Shown: piece after piece, positions 18,669 through 27,235 of the stretch
Layout of the letters: every line of letters starts with the position of its first letter
How positions within the stretch are numbered: the stretch's first letter is position 1
DNA from: Alphaproteobacteria bacterium
Lineage (GTDB): Bacteria > Pseudomonadota > Alphaproteobacteria > Micropepsales > Micropepsaceae
Direction: 5' to 3'
NCBI GenBank assembly: GCA_019241645.1
Contig: JAFAWQ010000003.1
Location: 62,001 to 126,000, forward strand
Length of the DNA: 64,000 nt
Notes under the pieces: generated by a model
What the model saw: only the letters and a program-made list of their open reading frames with translations
The model's database searches: none
Told to the model about the DNA's origin: nothing
Position numbers and translations under genes: made by a program

Positions 18669-20584
18669 GCGTGCGCGCCGCGATTGCGGCAGCCCTGATA
18701 TGTCTTTCAAGCCCGGCGGCAGCTGAAGAACGGATCACCTTTTACGGCAGCAATGTCGAGGTGGCGCGAAACGGCGCCCTGACTGTCACCGAAACGATTT
18801 CCGTCATTTCGGAAGGCAATCGCATCCGGCACGGCATCTATCGCGATTTCCCCACGACATACACCGACAGGCTGGGGCGTCGGGTGCATGTCGGCTTCAC
18901 GGTCTTGAAGGTGACGCGGGACGGTAGCGACGAGCCGTATGACCTCTCGCGTATCGACAGCGGTCAGCGCATCAAGATCGGGAGCGCCGAATCCTTCATT
19001 CAGGACGGGCCGCACCGCTACACGATTTCCTATACGACCGACCGGCAGATCCGGTTCTTCGACAAATACGATGAACTTTACTGGAACGTCACCGGCAATT
19101 TCTGGGCGTTTCCGATCGACCGCGCGGAAGCCACGATCACGCTCCCCGGCGGCGGGCGAATAACGCAGTTCGCTTCCTACACCGGCGGTGCCGGCTCTCG
19201 GGCGAACAACGCGACCTGCCGCGCCTGGAACATCCGCACGCTTCACTGCTGGACCAATGCGGCGCTCGACAGCAATGAAGGCCTGACGGTCGCCGTCGGC
19301 TTCGCGAAAGGCGCCATCCTGCCGCCCACCGCCGCGGAACTGCGCTCGCAATTCATTCGTGACAATGCCAGCGCCGTCGCCGCGATTGCGGGCCTTATCG
19401 TCCTGCTCACCTTCTTTACCGCGACGTGGTTCGAGTTCGGCCGCGATCCGCGCCGCGGCACCATCGTCCCGCTGTTCGCGCCGCCGCAGAATTTTTCTCC
19501 GGCGGCTGTCCGCTATGTCTGGCGCATGGGATACGACAGCAAGGCTTTCGCGGCCTCGCTGATCGACATGGCGGTCAAGGGCTATCACAAGATCGATGAG
19601 GACGGCGGCGTCTACACGCTGACGCGCACTGGCAAAAGCAACAGCGCCGCCGGACTCGATCACGGGGAAAACGCGATAGCGGGGCGTCTGTTTTCGCCGA
19701 ACAATTCCATCGAGCTCAAGCAAAGCAACCACACCAGCATCGGGGGCGCCGTGACCGCCCTGCAGGCCACGCTGAAGAGCGAATACGAGCGTGCCTATTT
19801 CGTCACCAACAAGCACTGGTTCTTCGGGGGCGTGGCGATTCTTTTGGTCACCGCGGCCGCCGCCGCGCTGCTGTCCGACGACCCCGCGCCGGCGGGGTTT
19901 CTCCTTTTCTGGCTGTCCGGCTGGTCCATCGGGACGACCGTGCTGCTGCATAAGGCCATAGAGGCGTGGCGAGATGTTTTTGCAGAATCGGGCTGGTCGC
20001 GCTTCCTCAGTCTTATTGGCGCGCTGTTCTCATTGATCTTCGTCGTGCCGTTCGTGGGCGGACTGGTTGTCGCCCTCTACTTTTTCGGTGGCTTGATCAC
20101 CTGGGCGTCGAGCGCCGCGCTCATGGCTGGCGGCGTGGCGACCTACGTGTTTTATCACCTGCTGAAAGCGCCGACGCTGGCGGGCGCGAAAATTCTCGAC
20201 CAGATCGAAGGTTTCCGGATGTTCCTGAACACTGCGGAAAAAGATCGGCTGGAGAAACTCCATCCCCCGGCGGTTACGCCGGAAGTGTTCGAAAAATTCC
20301 TGCCCTATGCCATCGCGCTCGACTGTGAAAACAGCTGGAGCAAGAGGTTCGAAGAGGAAGCTGCGGCGGCAGGCATTGAGCTGCAGCGCAGCACCAGCTA
20401 CTCGCCCGGCTGGTATTCGGGCAGCTCATTTGGCCGCTTTGGCGCGGCCGGCTTCGGTGCCGCCATTGGTTCCTCGCTGGCAAGCGCGGCCGCCTCGGCG
20501 GCGACCTCGCCGTCAAGTTCGGGGAGTGGCGGCGGTGGGTTCTCCGGCGGTGGCGGTGGCGGTGGCGGAGGAGGCGGTTGGTAA
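18665..20584 (+). CDS. DUF2207 membrane protein with Gly-rich tail
   Basis: The 639-residue protein has a signal peptide (cleavage near AAAEE, residue 20), an extracytoplasmic beta-rich DUF2207 domain beginning [22 protein letters not shown], a membrane helix near residue 240, a cytoplasmic segment, and a cluster of membrane helices around 385-490. It ends in a run of glycines with few serines (about residues 618-638), as in YciQ-type proteins that partner LemA or TPM-domain proteins. Function is unknown; the four-base overlap with lemA suggests a complex. Confidence 0.88.
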   Translation: MSVRAAIAAALICLSSPAAAEERITFYGSNVEVARNGALTVTETISVISEGNRIRHGIYRDFPTTYTDRLGRRVHVGFTVLKVTRDGSDEPYDLSRIDSGQRIKIGSAESFIQDGPHRYTISYTTDRQIRFFDKYDELYWNVTGNFWAFPIDRAEATITLPGGGRITQFASYTGGAGSRANNATCRAWNIRTLHCWTNAALDSNEGLTVAVGFAKGAILPPTAAELRSQFIRDNASAVAAIAGLIVLLTFFTATWFEFGRDPRRGTIVPLFAPPQNFSPAAVRYVWRMGYDSKAFAASLIDMAVKGYHKIDEDGGVYTLTRTGKSNSAAGLDHGENAIAGRLFSPNNSIELKQSNHTSIGGAVTALQATLKSEYERAYFVTNKHWFFGGVAILLVTAAAAALLSDDPAPAGFLLFWLSGWSIGTTVLLHKAIEAWRDVFAESGWSRFLSLIGALFSLIFVVPFVGGLVVALYFFGGLITWASSAALMAGGVATYVFYHLLKAPTLAGAKILDQIEGFRMFLNTAEKDRLEKLHPPAVTPEVFEKFLPYAIALDCENSWSKRFEEEAAAAGIELQRSTSYSPGWYSGSSFGRFGAAGFGAAIGSSLASAAASAATSPSSSGSGGGGFSGGGGGGGGGGGW

Positions 20585-20596
20585 AAGGGGGCCGCG

Positions 20597-21022
20597 CTAC
20601 GTCCGCAGCCCGTGTTTTCGCAGATGGCGGACGATAGCCGCTTCGTCCACGCGCGAACGTGCCCTGCGGTCTTCCGCATCCGCCGCGCGCCTGGCTTCCT
20701 GCGCCATGGTCTGTTCCATCGCGCTCAGGTCCTGATGCGCGACGGACAATTCGCCTTCGCATTGGGCATGTTCGCGTTCGATGTCCTTCAGGCTGTCGCG
20801 AAGGTTCTCCCTCCGGCTTTCGATGGAACGCAGGAAAGAAGGAAACGCCAACCGGCCGATATCGGTATCGTTGGCGCGATGGCGCTCACGGGCCACGCTC
20901 TGATCGAGATCGGCAAGTTTCTTTTCGAGGTCCGCCCGCATGGTGCCCAAGGTCGCCACCCGCCGATTGAGGTCTTCGACCCTGAAGCGCTTCAGGCGCA
21001 GTACGGTATCCCGGCGCTTCAT
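20597..21022 (-). CDS. fliJ: FliJ-like flagellar export protein
   Basis: FliJ is the coiled-coil stalk of the flagellar type III export ATPase. The 141-residue product starts MKRRDTVLRLKRFRVEDLNRR and is almost entirely charged heptad-like helix (ATLGTMRADLEKKLADLD, then RESRRENLRDSLKDIE-like repeats), which fits FliJ in length and pattern. It is divergent from ctrA, an arrangement known from Caulobacter-like genomes. No fliI ATPase gene lies downstream here, so it is an orphan relative to the usual fliI-fliJ pair. Sequence conservation in this family is low. Confidence 0.7.
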   Translation of the reverse strand: MKRRDTVLRLKRFRVEDLNRRVATLGTMRADLEKKLADLDQSVARERHRANDTDIGRLAFPSFLRSIESRRENLRDSLKDIEREHAQCEGELSVAHQDLSAMEQTMAQEARRAADAEDRRARSRVDEAAIVRHLRKHGLRT

Positions 21023-21129
21023 AGAGGCCGGGCCTTCGCGGAAGAGCGGCAAGCCTGCACGTCTTTTGAAAAACACGCCAACGGTGAAGCGCCCCACTAT
21101 TTTGTTCCGCGCATCTTGCCCGGAACAAT

Positions 21130-21236
21130 TTAAGTCGCGGTAAACTTAACAATGGCGAATCAGGGATAGGGCCGACCCGCCACCCTTGGCATCGGGGGAG
21201 CAAGCCCCATGCCAAAGGTTAAAGGCGATATTAACC
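21130..21236 (+). promoter_or_regulatory. ctrA/fliJ divergent control region with CtrA-like sites and GANTC
   Basis: Three elements sit in the 283-base gap. TTAA-N7-TAAA at 21130-21144 is one base from the CtrA consensus TTAA-N7-TTAA. A GANTC site (GAATC, 21157-21161) is a substrate for CcrM methylation, which controls ctrA P1 in Caulobacter. A perfect inverted repeat GGTTAA-N8-TTAACC spans 21217-21236; its two TTAA halves are one base too far apart for a standard CtrA box. Regulation by CtrA and CcrM is inferred from these motifs. Confidence 0.5.
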
Positions 21237-21305
21237 ATTTCCCTTTACTCTCTCGCCATGGATTAACGCGCCGCAGCGGGGTTGCGGGCGAAGAGGGGTT
21301 CAGAC

Positions 21306-22010
21306 ATGCGTGTGCTTTTGATCGAAGATGATGGCGCCATGGCGCGCTCGATCGAGCTGATGCTTCGCTCCGAGGGCTTTAACGTTTACACGACCGACCT
21401 CGGCGAGGAAGGCATCGATCTCGGCAAGCTGTACGATTACGACATTGTCGTGCTCGACCTGCAGCTGCCGGACATGAGCGGCTTCGAGGTGCTGAAGTCC
21501 CTCCGGCTCGCCAAGGTGCAGACCCCCGTCATGATCCTGTCGGGCAATGCCATCGTGGAATCGAAGGTGAAGGCGCTGGGCTTCGGGGCCGATGATTACC
21601 TCACCAAGCCATTCCACAAGGATGAACTGGTGGCGCGCATCCAGGCCGTGGTGCGGCGTTCCAAGGGCCATTCGCAATCCGTCATCACCACCGGCAAGCT
21701 CACCGTCAACCTCGACGCCAAGACGGTGGAAGTGGACAGCCAGCGCGTGCACCTGACCGGCAAGGAATACCAGATGCTGGAGCTGCTTTCGCTGCGCAAG
21801 GGCACGACGCTGACCAAGGAGATGTTCCTCAATCATCTCTACGGCGGCATGGACGAGCCGGAGCTGAAGATCATCGACGTCTTCATCTGCAAGCTGCGCA
21901 AGAAGCTGGCGGCCGCCACCAATGGCGACAACTACATCGAAACGGTGTGGGGCCGCGGCTATGTGCTGCGCGATCCGGAGAACGAGAAGCCGGCCGCCGC
22001 GGCAGCCTGA
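21306..22010 (+). CDS. ctrA: cell cycle response regulator CtrA
   Basis: CtrA is the master response regulator of the alphaproteobacterial cell cycle. The 234-residue protein is nearly diagnostic: [20 protein letters not shown], the phospho-acceptor Asp at residue 51 in [14 protein letters not shown], the [25 protein letters not shown] block, and an OmpR-type winged helix ending [10 protein letters not shown]. The C-terminus ends in five alanines, matching the Ala-Ala degron used by ClpXP. A promoter region with GANTC lies upstream and an intrinsic terminator directly downstream. A 75-bp copy of its 3' end occurs at 23317-23391. Confidence 0.98.
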   Translation: MRVLLIEDDGAMARSIELMLRSEGFNVYTTDLGEEGIDLGKLYDYDIVVLDLQLPDMSGFEVLKSLRLAKVQTPVMILSGNAIVESKVKALGFGADDYLTKPFHKDELVARIQAVVRRSKGHSQSVITTGKLTVNLDAKTVEVDSQRVHLTGKEYQMLELLSLRKGTTLTKEMFLNHLYGGMDEPELKIIDVFICKLRKKLAAATNGDNYIETVWGRGYVLRDPENEKPAAAAA

Positions 22011-22033
22011 AAGCATTCTTTAAGCGGTCAAAC

Positions 22034-22064
22034 AAAAAGGGCGCTTACAATGGGCGCCCTTTTT
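22034..22064 (+). terminator. intrinsic terminator of ctrA
   Basis: AAAAAGGGCGC at 22034-22044 pairs perfectly with GCGCCCTTTTT at 22054-22064 around a nine-base loop, and the T-run continues into TTGGTTTT. It lies 24 bases behind the ctrA stop. Confidence 0.85.
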
Positions 22065-22101
22065 GGTTTTGTGCCTGATGCGAACTTACGTTGGCTGGCG
22101 T

Positions 22102-23211
22102 CTATTGCGGCGCAAACACGGAGACCGTCGATCCTGCATTCACGATCAGCGCACCTTGTCCGGCACTCAGAGCATCGATTGATGCTCCCACATTCGTCGA
22201 CCAAAGTTTCTTGCCCTTGCCGGAATCCAGCGCGAACAGCATGCCGGAGCCCGAGCCCACGTAGACGACACCGTTCACCACGACAGGCAGGCCTCTAAGG
22301 TCGCCGTCGCCCGTAAAACTCCACGTGACGTTCTGCGTCTTGTATCCCCAGCAATAAAGCTTCCCGTCGACGAGAGAAAGGCCTTGGCCCTTTCCCTTCG
22401 AATTGGTGAAGAGGCCGGGCGTGGCGTTGCCGGCATACGTACCGACGATATCGCCGGTGCTGGCGTTCAGGACGTAATTGCCGTTCGCCCAGTCCTGAAT
22501 AAATACGCGTTTGCCATAATATGAAGGAGTGGCGCCACCGCCGCCCTCGCAGCCTCCGCTGTAGTGCCACAGCAATTTTCCATCCGTGGCAAATTTGTAA
22601 AATTGGCACGGGTACGAGACGTAAAGTCCGCCATCGCCGTAAGCAGGTGAACTGTCATCGCCATTCTCCACCCCGGCCGTCCATTGAACGTGGCCGTTGC
22701 TTTCGTCCACGCCGTAGACGGTACCACCGCTGCCTGCGCCTCCGGTAAACACTTGGCCGCCGATCGCGGTGGGCGGCGACGAGAACGCATACTGACCGGG
22801 CAGTTGTACTGACCAGTTGACCTTGCCGGACAGCGATTTCAGCGCGGTCATTGTGCCGCCGAAGCTCACAAAGAACAGCTGGCCGTTGTCGTATGCGGCG
22901 CCAATGCTGTCGCCAAGGAGATGCTCCCACTTCGTCTTGCCGGTGATCAGGTTAAGGGCAAACACATCGTTTCGGTTCGCGGTTTCGAACACCATGCCAT
23001 CCGCGACCAGCGGATATGAAAGCGAAGCCTTGAGGTCCTTGCTCCAAACCTTCGCCAATGGAGGTGCAAATCCCGCGGCAAAGTTCATTTCTCCGGAGTG
23101 GGCCGGAGTGATCTGGTAGGTTACCGCATATTCGCTTTGGTCTGCCGCGTTGGCAGCGGTGACCGGCACCGTGCAAGCAAGCAGGCCAGCACACAACAAT
23201 GTAGATTTCAC
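22102..23211 (-). CDS. secreted PQQ-like beta-propeller protein
   Basis: The 369-residue product has a signal peptide (cleavage near VTAANA, residue 22) and a series of PQQ/YWTD-type propeller blades, each with a GxVYA or LYAL-type core and a conserved Trp: VFALNLITGKTKWEHLLG, MTALKSLSGKVNWSVQL, VYGVDESNGHVQWTAG, LFALDSGKGKKLWSTNVG. The usual quinoprotein catalytic residues are not evident, so a structural or binding role is more likely. The start is GTG at 23211 with GGGGGAT before it. It sits between ctrA and the displaced ctrA tail. Confidence 0.75.
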   Translation of the reverse strand: MKSTLLCAGLLACTVPVTAANAADQSEYAVTYQITPAHSGEMNFAAGFAPPLAKVWSKDLKASLSYPLVADGMVFETANRNDVFALNLITGKTKWEHLLGDSIGAAYDNGQLFFVSFGGTMTALKSLSGKVNWSVQLPGQYAFSSPPTAIGGQVFTGGAGSGGTVYGVDESNGHVQWTAGVENGDDSSPAYGDGGLYVSYPCQFYKFATDGKLLWHYSGGCEGGGGATPSYYGKRVFIQDWANGNYVLNASTGDIVGTYAGNATPGLFTNSKGKGQGLSLVDGKLYCWGYKTQNVTWSFTGDGDLRGLPVVVNGVVYVGSGSGMLFALDSGKGKKLWSTNVGASIDALSAGQGALIVNAGSTVSVFAPQ

Positions 23212-23316
23212 GTGATCCCCCTCTTAATGCCCGCGCGCAGACAACAGTGTTTGGATTCCTAAGTCAAACCCTCTTAATTCTCTTCGGACGACAACTACTT
23301 ATTTTGGCAAATGCTA

Positions 23317-23391
23317 ATCGAAACGGTGTGGGGCCGCGGCTATGTGTTGCGCGATCCGGAGAACTAGAAGCCCGCCGCCGCGGCAGCATAG
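23317..23391 (+). pseudogene. displaced 3' tail of ctrA
   Basis: These 75 bases match 21936-22010, the last 24 codons and stop of ctrA, with 6 mismatches and no gap. In the ctrA frame it reads [16 protein letters not shown], then a nonsense codon (GAG to TAG), then KPAAAAA and a TAG stop in place of TGA. The other changes are synonymous. Homology breaks off on the left after the first ATC codon. It is untranslated debris but indicates a former ctrA end. The rest of the 359-base gap up to 23570 has no gene. Confidence 0.9.
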
Positions 23392-23507
23392 GACTCATTT
23401 CGGCGCGAAGACCGGGAATGCGGGTTGGTAGCACGCACGACGGCCAGACCGATCATCCTGGCCGCGCGGTTCGAATGCGGCGACTAGTCTAGCACTTTGC
23501 CCCATAT

Positions 23508-23529
23508 CTCCCCCGCTTGGGCGGGGGAG
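23508..23529. repeat. GC-rich hairpin, CTCCCCCGC type
   Basis: CTCCCCCGC (23508-23516) and GCGGGGGAG (23521-23529) form a perfect nine-base stem with a TTGG loop. The same stem occurs at both ends of the palindromic element at 43276-43406, so it belongs to a dispersed repeat family. It could also slow transcription between the ctrA remnant and the next minus-strand gene. Confidence 0.6.
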
Positions 23530-23570
23530 GGGAACGCGATGGCGGCAGAAGTTGGCGCCTACATTCGAAC

Positions 23571-24596
23571 TCAGCGCACGGTCCAGGGAATGGGGTTGCG
23601 AACGTAGCCGTGCGTTAAGCCGTCCGATGTCACATAGTCGCCGGCTACAGATCCCACACTGTTGATCGCGTTCCAGAAGCTGCTGACGGCGCCCGGCGGG
23701 TTGAAAGTGAGGAGCCGACCGCTACCCGAACGGATAAAGCTATGGTTGAGGATCGACTTGTTGTCACTCCAGGTACCGGCGACCGCGCCGTGAATGTTAA
23801 TGCCGCGTGGATAGGTTGCGAGCGAGCCGGGGGGATCGAATAACGTCAGTGTCCCGTCCGCCGCGCGAACGAAACCGTGCCGCTCGCCGCCCACCACAAA
23901 ATAGTTGCCGGCAATCGCGTTCTTCGCATTGATGACCAGACCCGAAGTACTCAAGCTGCCTGGAACATCGAAGCTCGTGACGTTTCCCTGAGCGTCCCGC
24001 AGGAAGCCGTGCCCCGCATACGACTGATCCACAATCAGTCCGGTAATCGAGCCATTATTGGCAATCGCGGCCGGAAGGGTGCTGTAGCCTGCATCGAAGA
24101 TTGTGATCTGTCCATCGGCCGTTCTCAAAAGGCCATGCTGCACATCGCTGGAAAAGCCGGCCAGCACGGTGCCCGCATTGTTGATCCCGTAGACCGTAAA
24201 GAACGACGAGCCGGCCGGCGGATCGTAGGTGATCACAGTGCCATCGGCGGCGCGAATGAAGCCCCATGGTCCTTGTGAGCCCTGACAGGCGTAGTAGTAA
24301 CCTGCGACATCTCCCGCATCGTTGATACCGGCGACCACTGCCCTGCTGAGGCCGAGCGTTCCCTGCGGATCGAATTTGGTTATCGTTCCATCCGGGGCGC
24401 GCACGAAGCCTTGCTCGCATCCGTTGGCGACATGGTATTGGCCCGCGATCGTGCCGTCGCGGTTGATGCCTTTCGGGCCCGTGTAAGTAGCTCCCGGCAC
24501 GTCGAAAGTCGTGATGGTTGTGGCGTGTGCCGGCAGTTGCGGCGCCGAAAGAGCAAGTGCGGCTGCGACCTGCGCAATCGAAATGATGGATTTCAT
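23571..24596 (-). CDS. secreted HAF-like repeat protein
   Basis: The 341-residue product has a signal peptide (cleavage near AHA, residue 25) and about seven repeats of roughly 40 residues. Each repeat has the pattern GIN-x-x-G-x-V/I-AG-x-Y/F, then GFVRAxDGTITxFDPPG, for example GINDAGDVAGYYYACQ and GFVRAADGTLTLFDPPG. This is the extracellular HAF-type repeat of unknown function. An AGGAGG ribosome binding site precedes the ATG. A related protein lies at 40630-41658 on the other strand. Confidence 0.78.
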   Translation of the reverse strand: MKSIISIAQVAAALALSAPQLPAHATTITTFDVPGATYTGPKGINRDGTIAGQYHVANGCEQGFVRAPDGTITKFDPQGTLGLSRAVVAGINDAGDVAGYYYACQGSQGPWGFIRAADGTVITYDPPAGSSFFTVYGINNAGTVLAGFSSDVQHGLLRTADGQITIFDAGYSTLPAAIANNGSITGLIVDQSYAGHGFLRDAQGNVTSFDVPGSLSTSGLVINAKNAIAGNYFVVGGERHGFVRAADGTLTLFDPPGSLATYPRGINIHGAVAGTWSDNKSILNHSFIRSGSGRLLTFNPPGAVSSFWNAINSVGSVAGDYVTSDGLTHGYVRNPIPWTVR

Positions 24597-24684
24597 GCTT
24601 TCCTCCTGAATTGGACGAATTGTTGCCGGTGGTTAGTGTTTTGGCCGATTCGATCGCACGCGCGTCTGCCGACGGGTTTCCTTC

Positions 24685-26226
24685 TCAGTCGTCATGCGGC
24701 CGTCGGCCCTTGGAAATGACTGCTGCTGCGGTTCCGTCGAAGGCGGGTTTCAGTTTGAAGTCTGGATGCAGCGATGCGTAGGCCGGCCGCGGACTGTGCC
24801 GTCGGTAAATCGCATTCGAGCCGCCATCGAGGGCGTAGGCCGTCAATTGGTCGGCCGTGTTGAAGTAAACCGTGCCATCCACGACGATAGGCGGAACGCC
24901 TACATATCCGCCGGCCGCGGCTGTCCAAAGCACGCTTCCTGTCCGCGCGTCGAAAGCAAAAAGCTTGAGGTCGTCACAGCCCGCGAAAACCACGCCATTG
25001 GCAACAGCCGGCCTGCGGGCAACGCCGGATCCGGTGCTCGCGGTCCACAGCAAAGTCCCGCTTCCAGCGTCGAATGCGTATAGCTTCTTGTCTCCACAAG
25101 TAAGGTAGACCATGCCGTTGCCAACGGCCGGATCGTAGCAGGTGGACCCTCCCGTGTTGGCAGTCCAGAGCGTGCTTCCGGTCTGCGCATTGAAGGCGTA
25201 GAGCTTTCCGTCGATTTGTGACGCGTATACGATGCCATTCGAAACAACGGGGCTGCCGTAGCTGTTATCGACAAAGGCCGTCCACCGGACGCTGCCCGTC
25301 GCCGCATCGAGGGCGACAACGTTGCCTAGGTAAGTCACTCCATAGACAAGGCCGTTGGCGGCAGCGATGGCGCCCCCTTGGGTCATCACGTCGCCCGGCG
25401 CGAGGTTGTAGGACCATTTTACCGCGCCGTTGCTCGCGTCCAGGGCGTACAAGATGCCGTCGCTGGTATCGCTCGCAGTGGCAACGACGACGATGTTCGC
25501 ATTGTTCACGATGGTCGGCGACGTGAAACCGCCGGCCGGGGCGGTAAATCGCCAGGCTTCGTTGTGAGTGTCCAAATTGACCGCGTGAACGACGCCGGAA
25601 AAATCGCCGAGATATAAGTAGTAGCCATTCGTCGAAAGGGCCGGCGTCCCCATTCCAAAGCTATCGAAATAGGCTTGCCACTCCTCCTGCCCGGAGTCCG
25701 CATCCAGCACGACCACGCCATAAATGTTGGGAACGTAAAGATGACCCTTCACGATGCTGGGTGCGTCGTAACTGGCCTTGAGGGAATCCGTCCAAAATGT
25801 ATCCAACGTCTTGGCGTTGTCTGTCGCGATGACATTTTCATACGGGTTTAGACTCTTCGCCTGGGGAACAAAACCGATCTGAGGCCAGTCCGTGCGCACC
25901 CGAAACGAGACCTGGTCGGCAATGCCGTCCCGCCGCCCGATGGCCGTGACCCAGTGCGTCCCGGGCGTTGCGCTAGCCGGGATCCTCAGATTGTAACCCG
26001 AAAACCGGCCGGCTTTATCGGTGACGGCGAGCAGCACATCGGCAGTATCGAAATAGATGTCCACCGCTTCCTTTGCGCCGAACCCCCGACCGTCGATGAA
26101 GACCTTGAGTTTGGGATGGCCGCCATCGGGCGATACGGTGACTTTGGCGGAACCTTGAGCAAGGCCGGGGCCCATACAGAACAACATCGCGGCTGCGATC
26201 TGTGGAACTGTTGCAAGGCGTTTCAT
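24685..26226 (-). CDS. secreted protein, Ig-like domain plus PQQ-like propeller
   Basis: The 513-residue protein has a signal peptide (cleavage near GLA, residue 23), a beta-sandwich of about 100 residues (KVTVSPDGGHPKLKVFIDGRGFG to GTHWVTAIGRRDG), and then a PQQ-type propeller. Blades repeat the form LYAFNAQTGSTLWTANTGG, LYAFDAGSGTLLWTASTG, LFAFDARTGSVLWTAAAGG with intervening PAVGNGMVYL. ATG 26226 follows an AGGAGG site. The near-identical blades point to recent internal duplication. Function is unknown; it is probably exported to the periplasm or surface. Confidence 0.78.
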   Translation of the reverse strand: MKRLATVPQIAAAMLFCMGPGLAQGSAKVTVSPDGGHPKLKVFIDGRGFGAKEAVDIYFDTADVLLAVTDKAGRFSGYNLRIPASATPGTHWVTAIGRRDGIADQVSFRVRTDWPQIGFVPQAKSLNPYENVIATDNAKTLDTFWTDSLKASYDAPSIVKGHLYVPNIYGVVVLDADSGQEEWQAYFDSFGMGTPALSTNGYYLYLGDFSGVVHAVNLDTHNEAWRFTAPAGGFTSPTIVNNANIVVVATASDTSDGILYALDASNGAVKWSYNLAPGDVMTQGGAIAAANGLVYGVTYLGNVVALDAATGSVRWTAFVDNSYGSPVVSNGIVYASQIDGKLYAFNAQTGSTLWTANTGGSTCYDPAVGNGMVYLTCGDKKLYAFDAGSGTLLWTASTGSGVARRPAVANGVVFAGCDDLKLFAFDARTGSVLWTAAAGGYVGVPPIVVDGTVYFNTADQLTAYALDGGSNAIYRRHSPRPAYASLHPDFKLKPAFDGTAAAVISKGRRPHDD

Positions 26227-26405
26227 GATGCCCTCCTGCACCGTAAGGTGCTTCTTCGATTGACCGGCGCCTGTTCAGCCAGCGGCCGCGGCGGCGCGAC
26301 AGGAACCGACGCCGTCCTGTCCGACTGCTTTTGCGGCCTCGGCACCGCCGCGGCGGTTCTGGAGCCCCGGCGGTGCGTTGATCGAGCGTACGATTGCCGC
26401 CGCGA

Positions 26406-26954
26406 TTACGGGGCGGCGATGCGCTCGCCGGTGGTGGTGCCGGTGTCTTCCTCGAGCAGGTTGCCGTCGGCGTCGTAGATCTTGGCGTCGAAGGTGCCCT
26501 TGAGCTTGGCGCCATGATTGGTGACTTTGCGCGGGCCTTCGATGGTGAAGGTGCCGAACGGGTTGCCGGAATCGTCGAAAATCCAGCCGATATGGTACAG
26601 CGATACGGTCTTCGAATCCGTTTGCGTGAACACGCCCATGCAGACGTCGCCGAGGATCGGGTTGATGTTGGCGAACTCGAACTCGGTTCCGTCGCTGTGA
26701 TAGTGCTCGAAGGATTCGAAATAGAGGCTGCCGTCAGGCAAACGGTGCTCGACGTGCCAGAGGCCGACGATCGAATCGCTGTTGCGTGAACCGCGGTCTG
26801 CGGGTGTTGCTGCAAGCGGCGGAAGCTTCATGGACTTGGCAACAACCGCATTGTTTCCCGTGGTGCGATGCACGCAGGCGGCCTGCGCCGAATAGGTGGC
26901 GGCGGCCAGCGCCATCGCCGTCGTGGCGATCAGAAGTGAGGTTTTCATTGACAT
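26406..26954 (-). CDS. secreted protein of unknown function
   Basis: The 182-residue product starts MSMKTSLLIATTAMALAAA and is cleaved near AQA (residue 26). The mature part has a repeated beta pattern: SIVGLWHVEHRLPDG, FESFEHYHSDGTEFEFA, GDVCMGVFTQTDSKTVSLYHIGW, FTIEGPRKVTNHG, KGTFDAKIYDADGN. This looks like a lipocalin-type or DUF-style barrel but I cannot name the family. AAGGAG precedes the start. The gene is divergent from the CadC-like regulator, which may control it. Confidence 0.65.
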   Translation of the reverse strand: MSMKTSLLIATTAMALAAATYSAQAACVHRTTGNNAVVAKSMKLPPLAATPADRGSRNSDSIVGLWHVEHRLPDGSLYFESFEHYHSDGTEFEFANINPILGDVCMGVFTQTDSKTVSLYHIGWIFDDSGNPFGTFTIEGPRKVTNHGAKLKGTFDAKIYDADGNLLEEDTGTTTGERIAAP

Positions 26955-27235
26955 GCTCCTTGGCTCGGCCCGCCGACCATCGGCGTGCCATTCGCGAAGC
27001 GTCACGTCCGGCCGCTGCGAGCAGGGACTAGGTTCGGGCGAGAAGGCGTATAGAATGGCCGTTCGCCGCCTTGGGGCTGCTGCCGGCCGATGTCTTCCGC
27101 CCGTTCCCGATCCCTGCTCGCGTTGCGCGGAGCATGTCGCTTCGCCGGGGCATTGGGCGCCGCGACGGGGTTAGCCGACAGGATTCAGAACCGCCCGGCT
27201 GCCGCCTTTTCGCCGCCTGCGCGGCCTTATTGGCC

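Noticed and set aside
23247-23492. 81-codon open frame across the ctrA remnant
   Set aside because: It reads the ctrA tail out of frame and has no independent support; the DNA is better explained as a displaced gene end.
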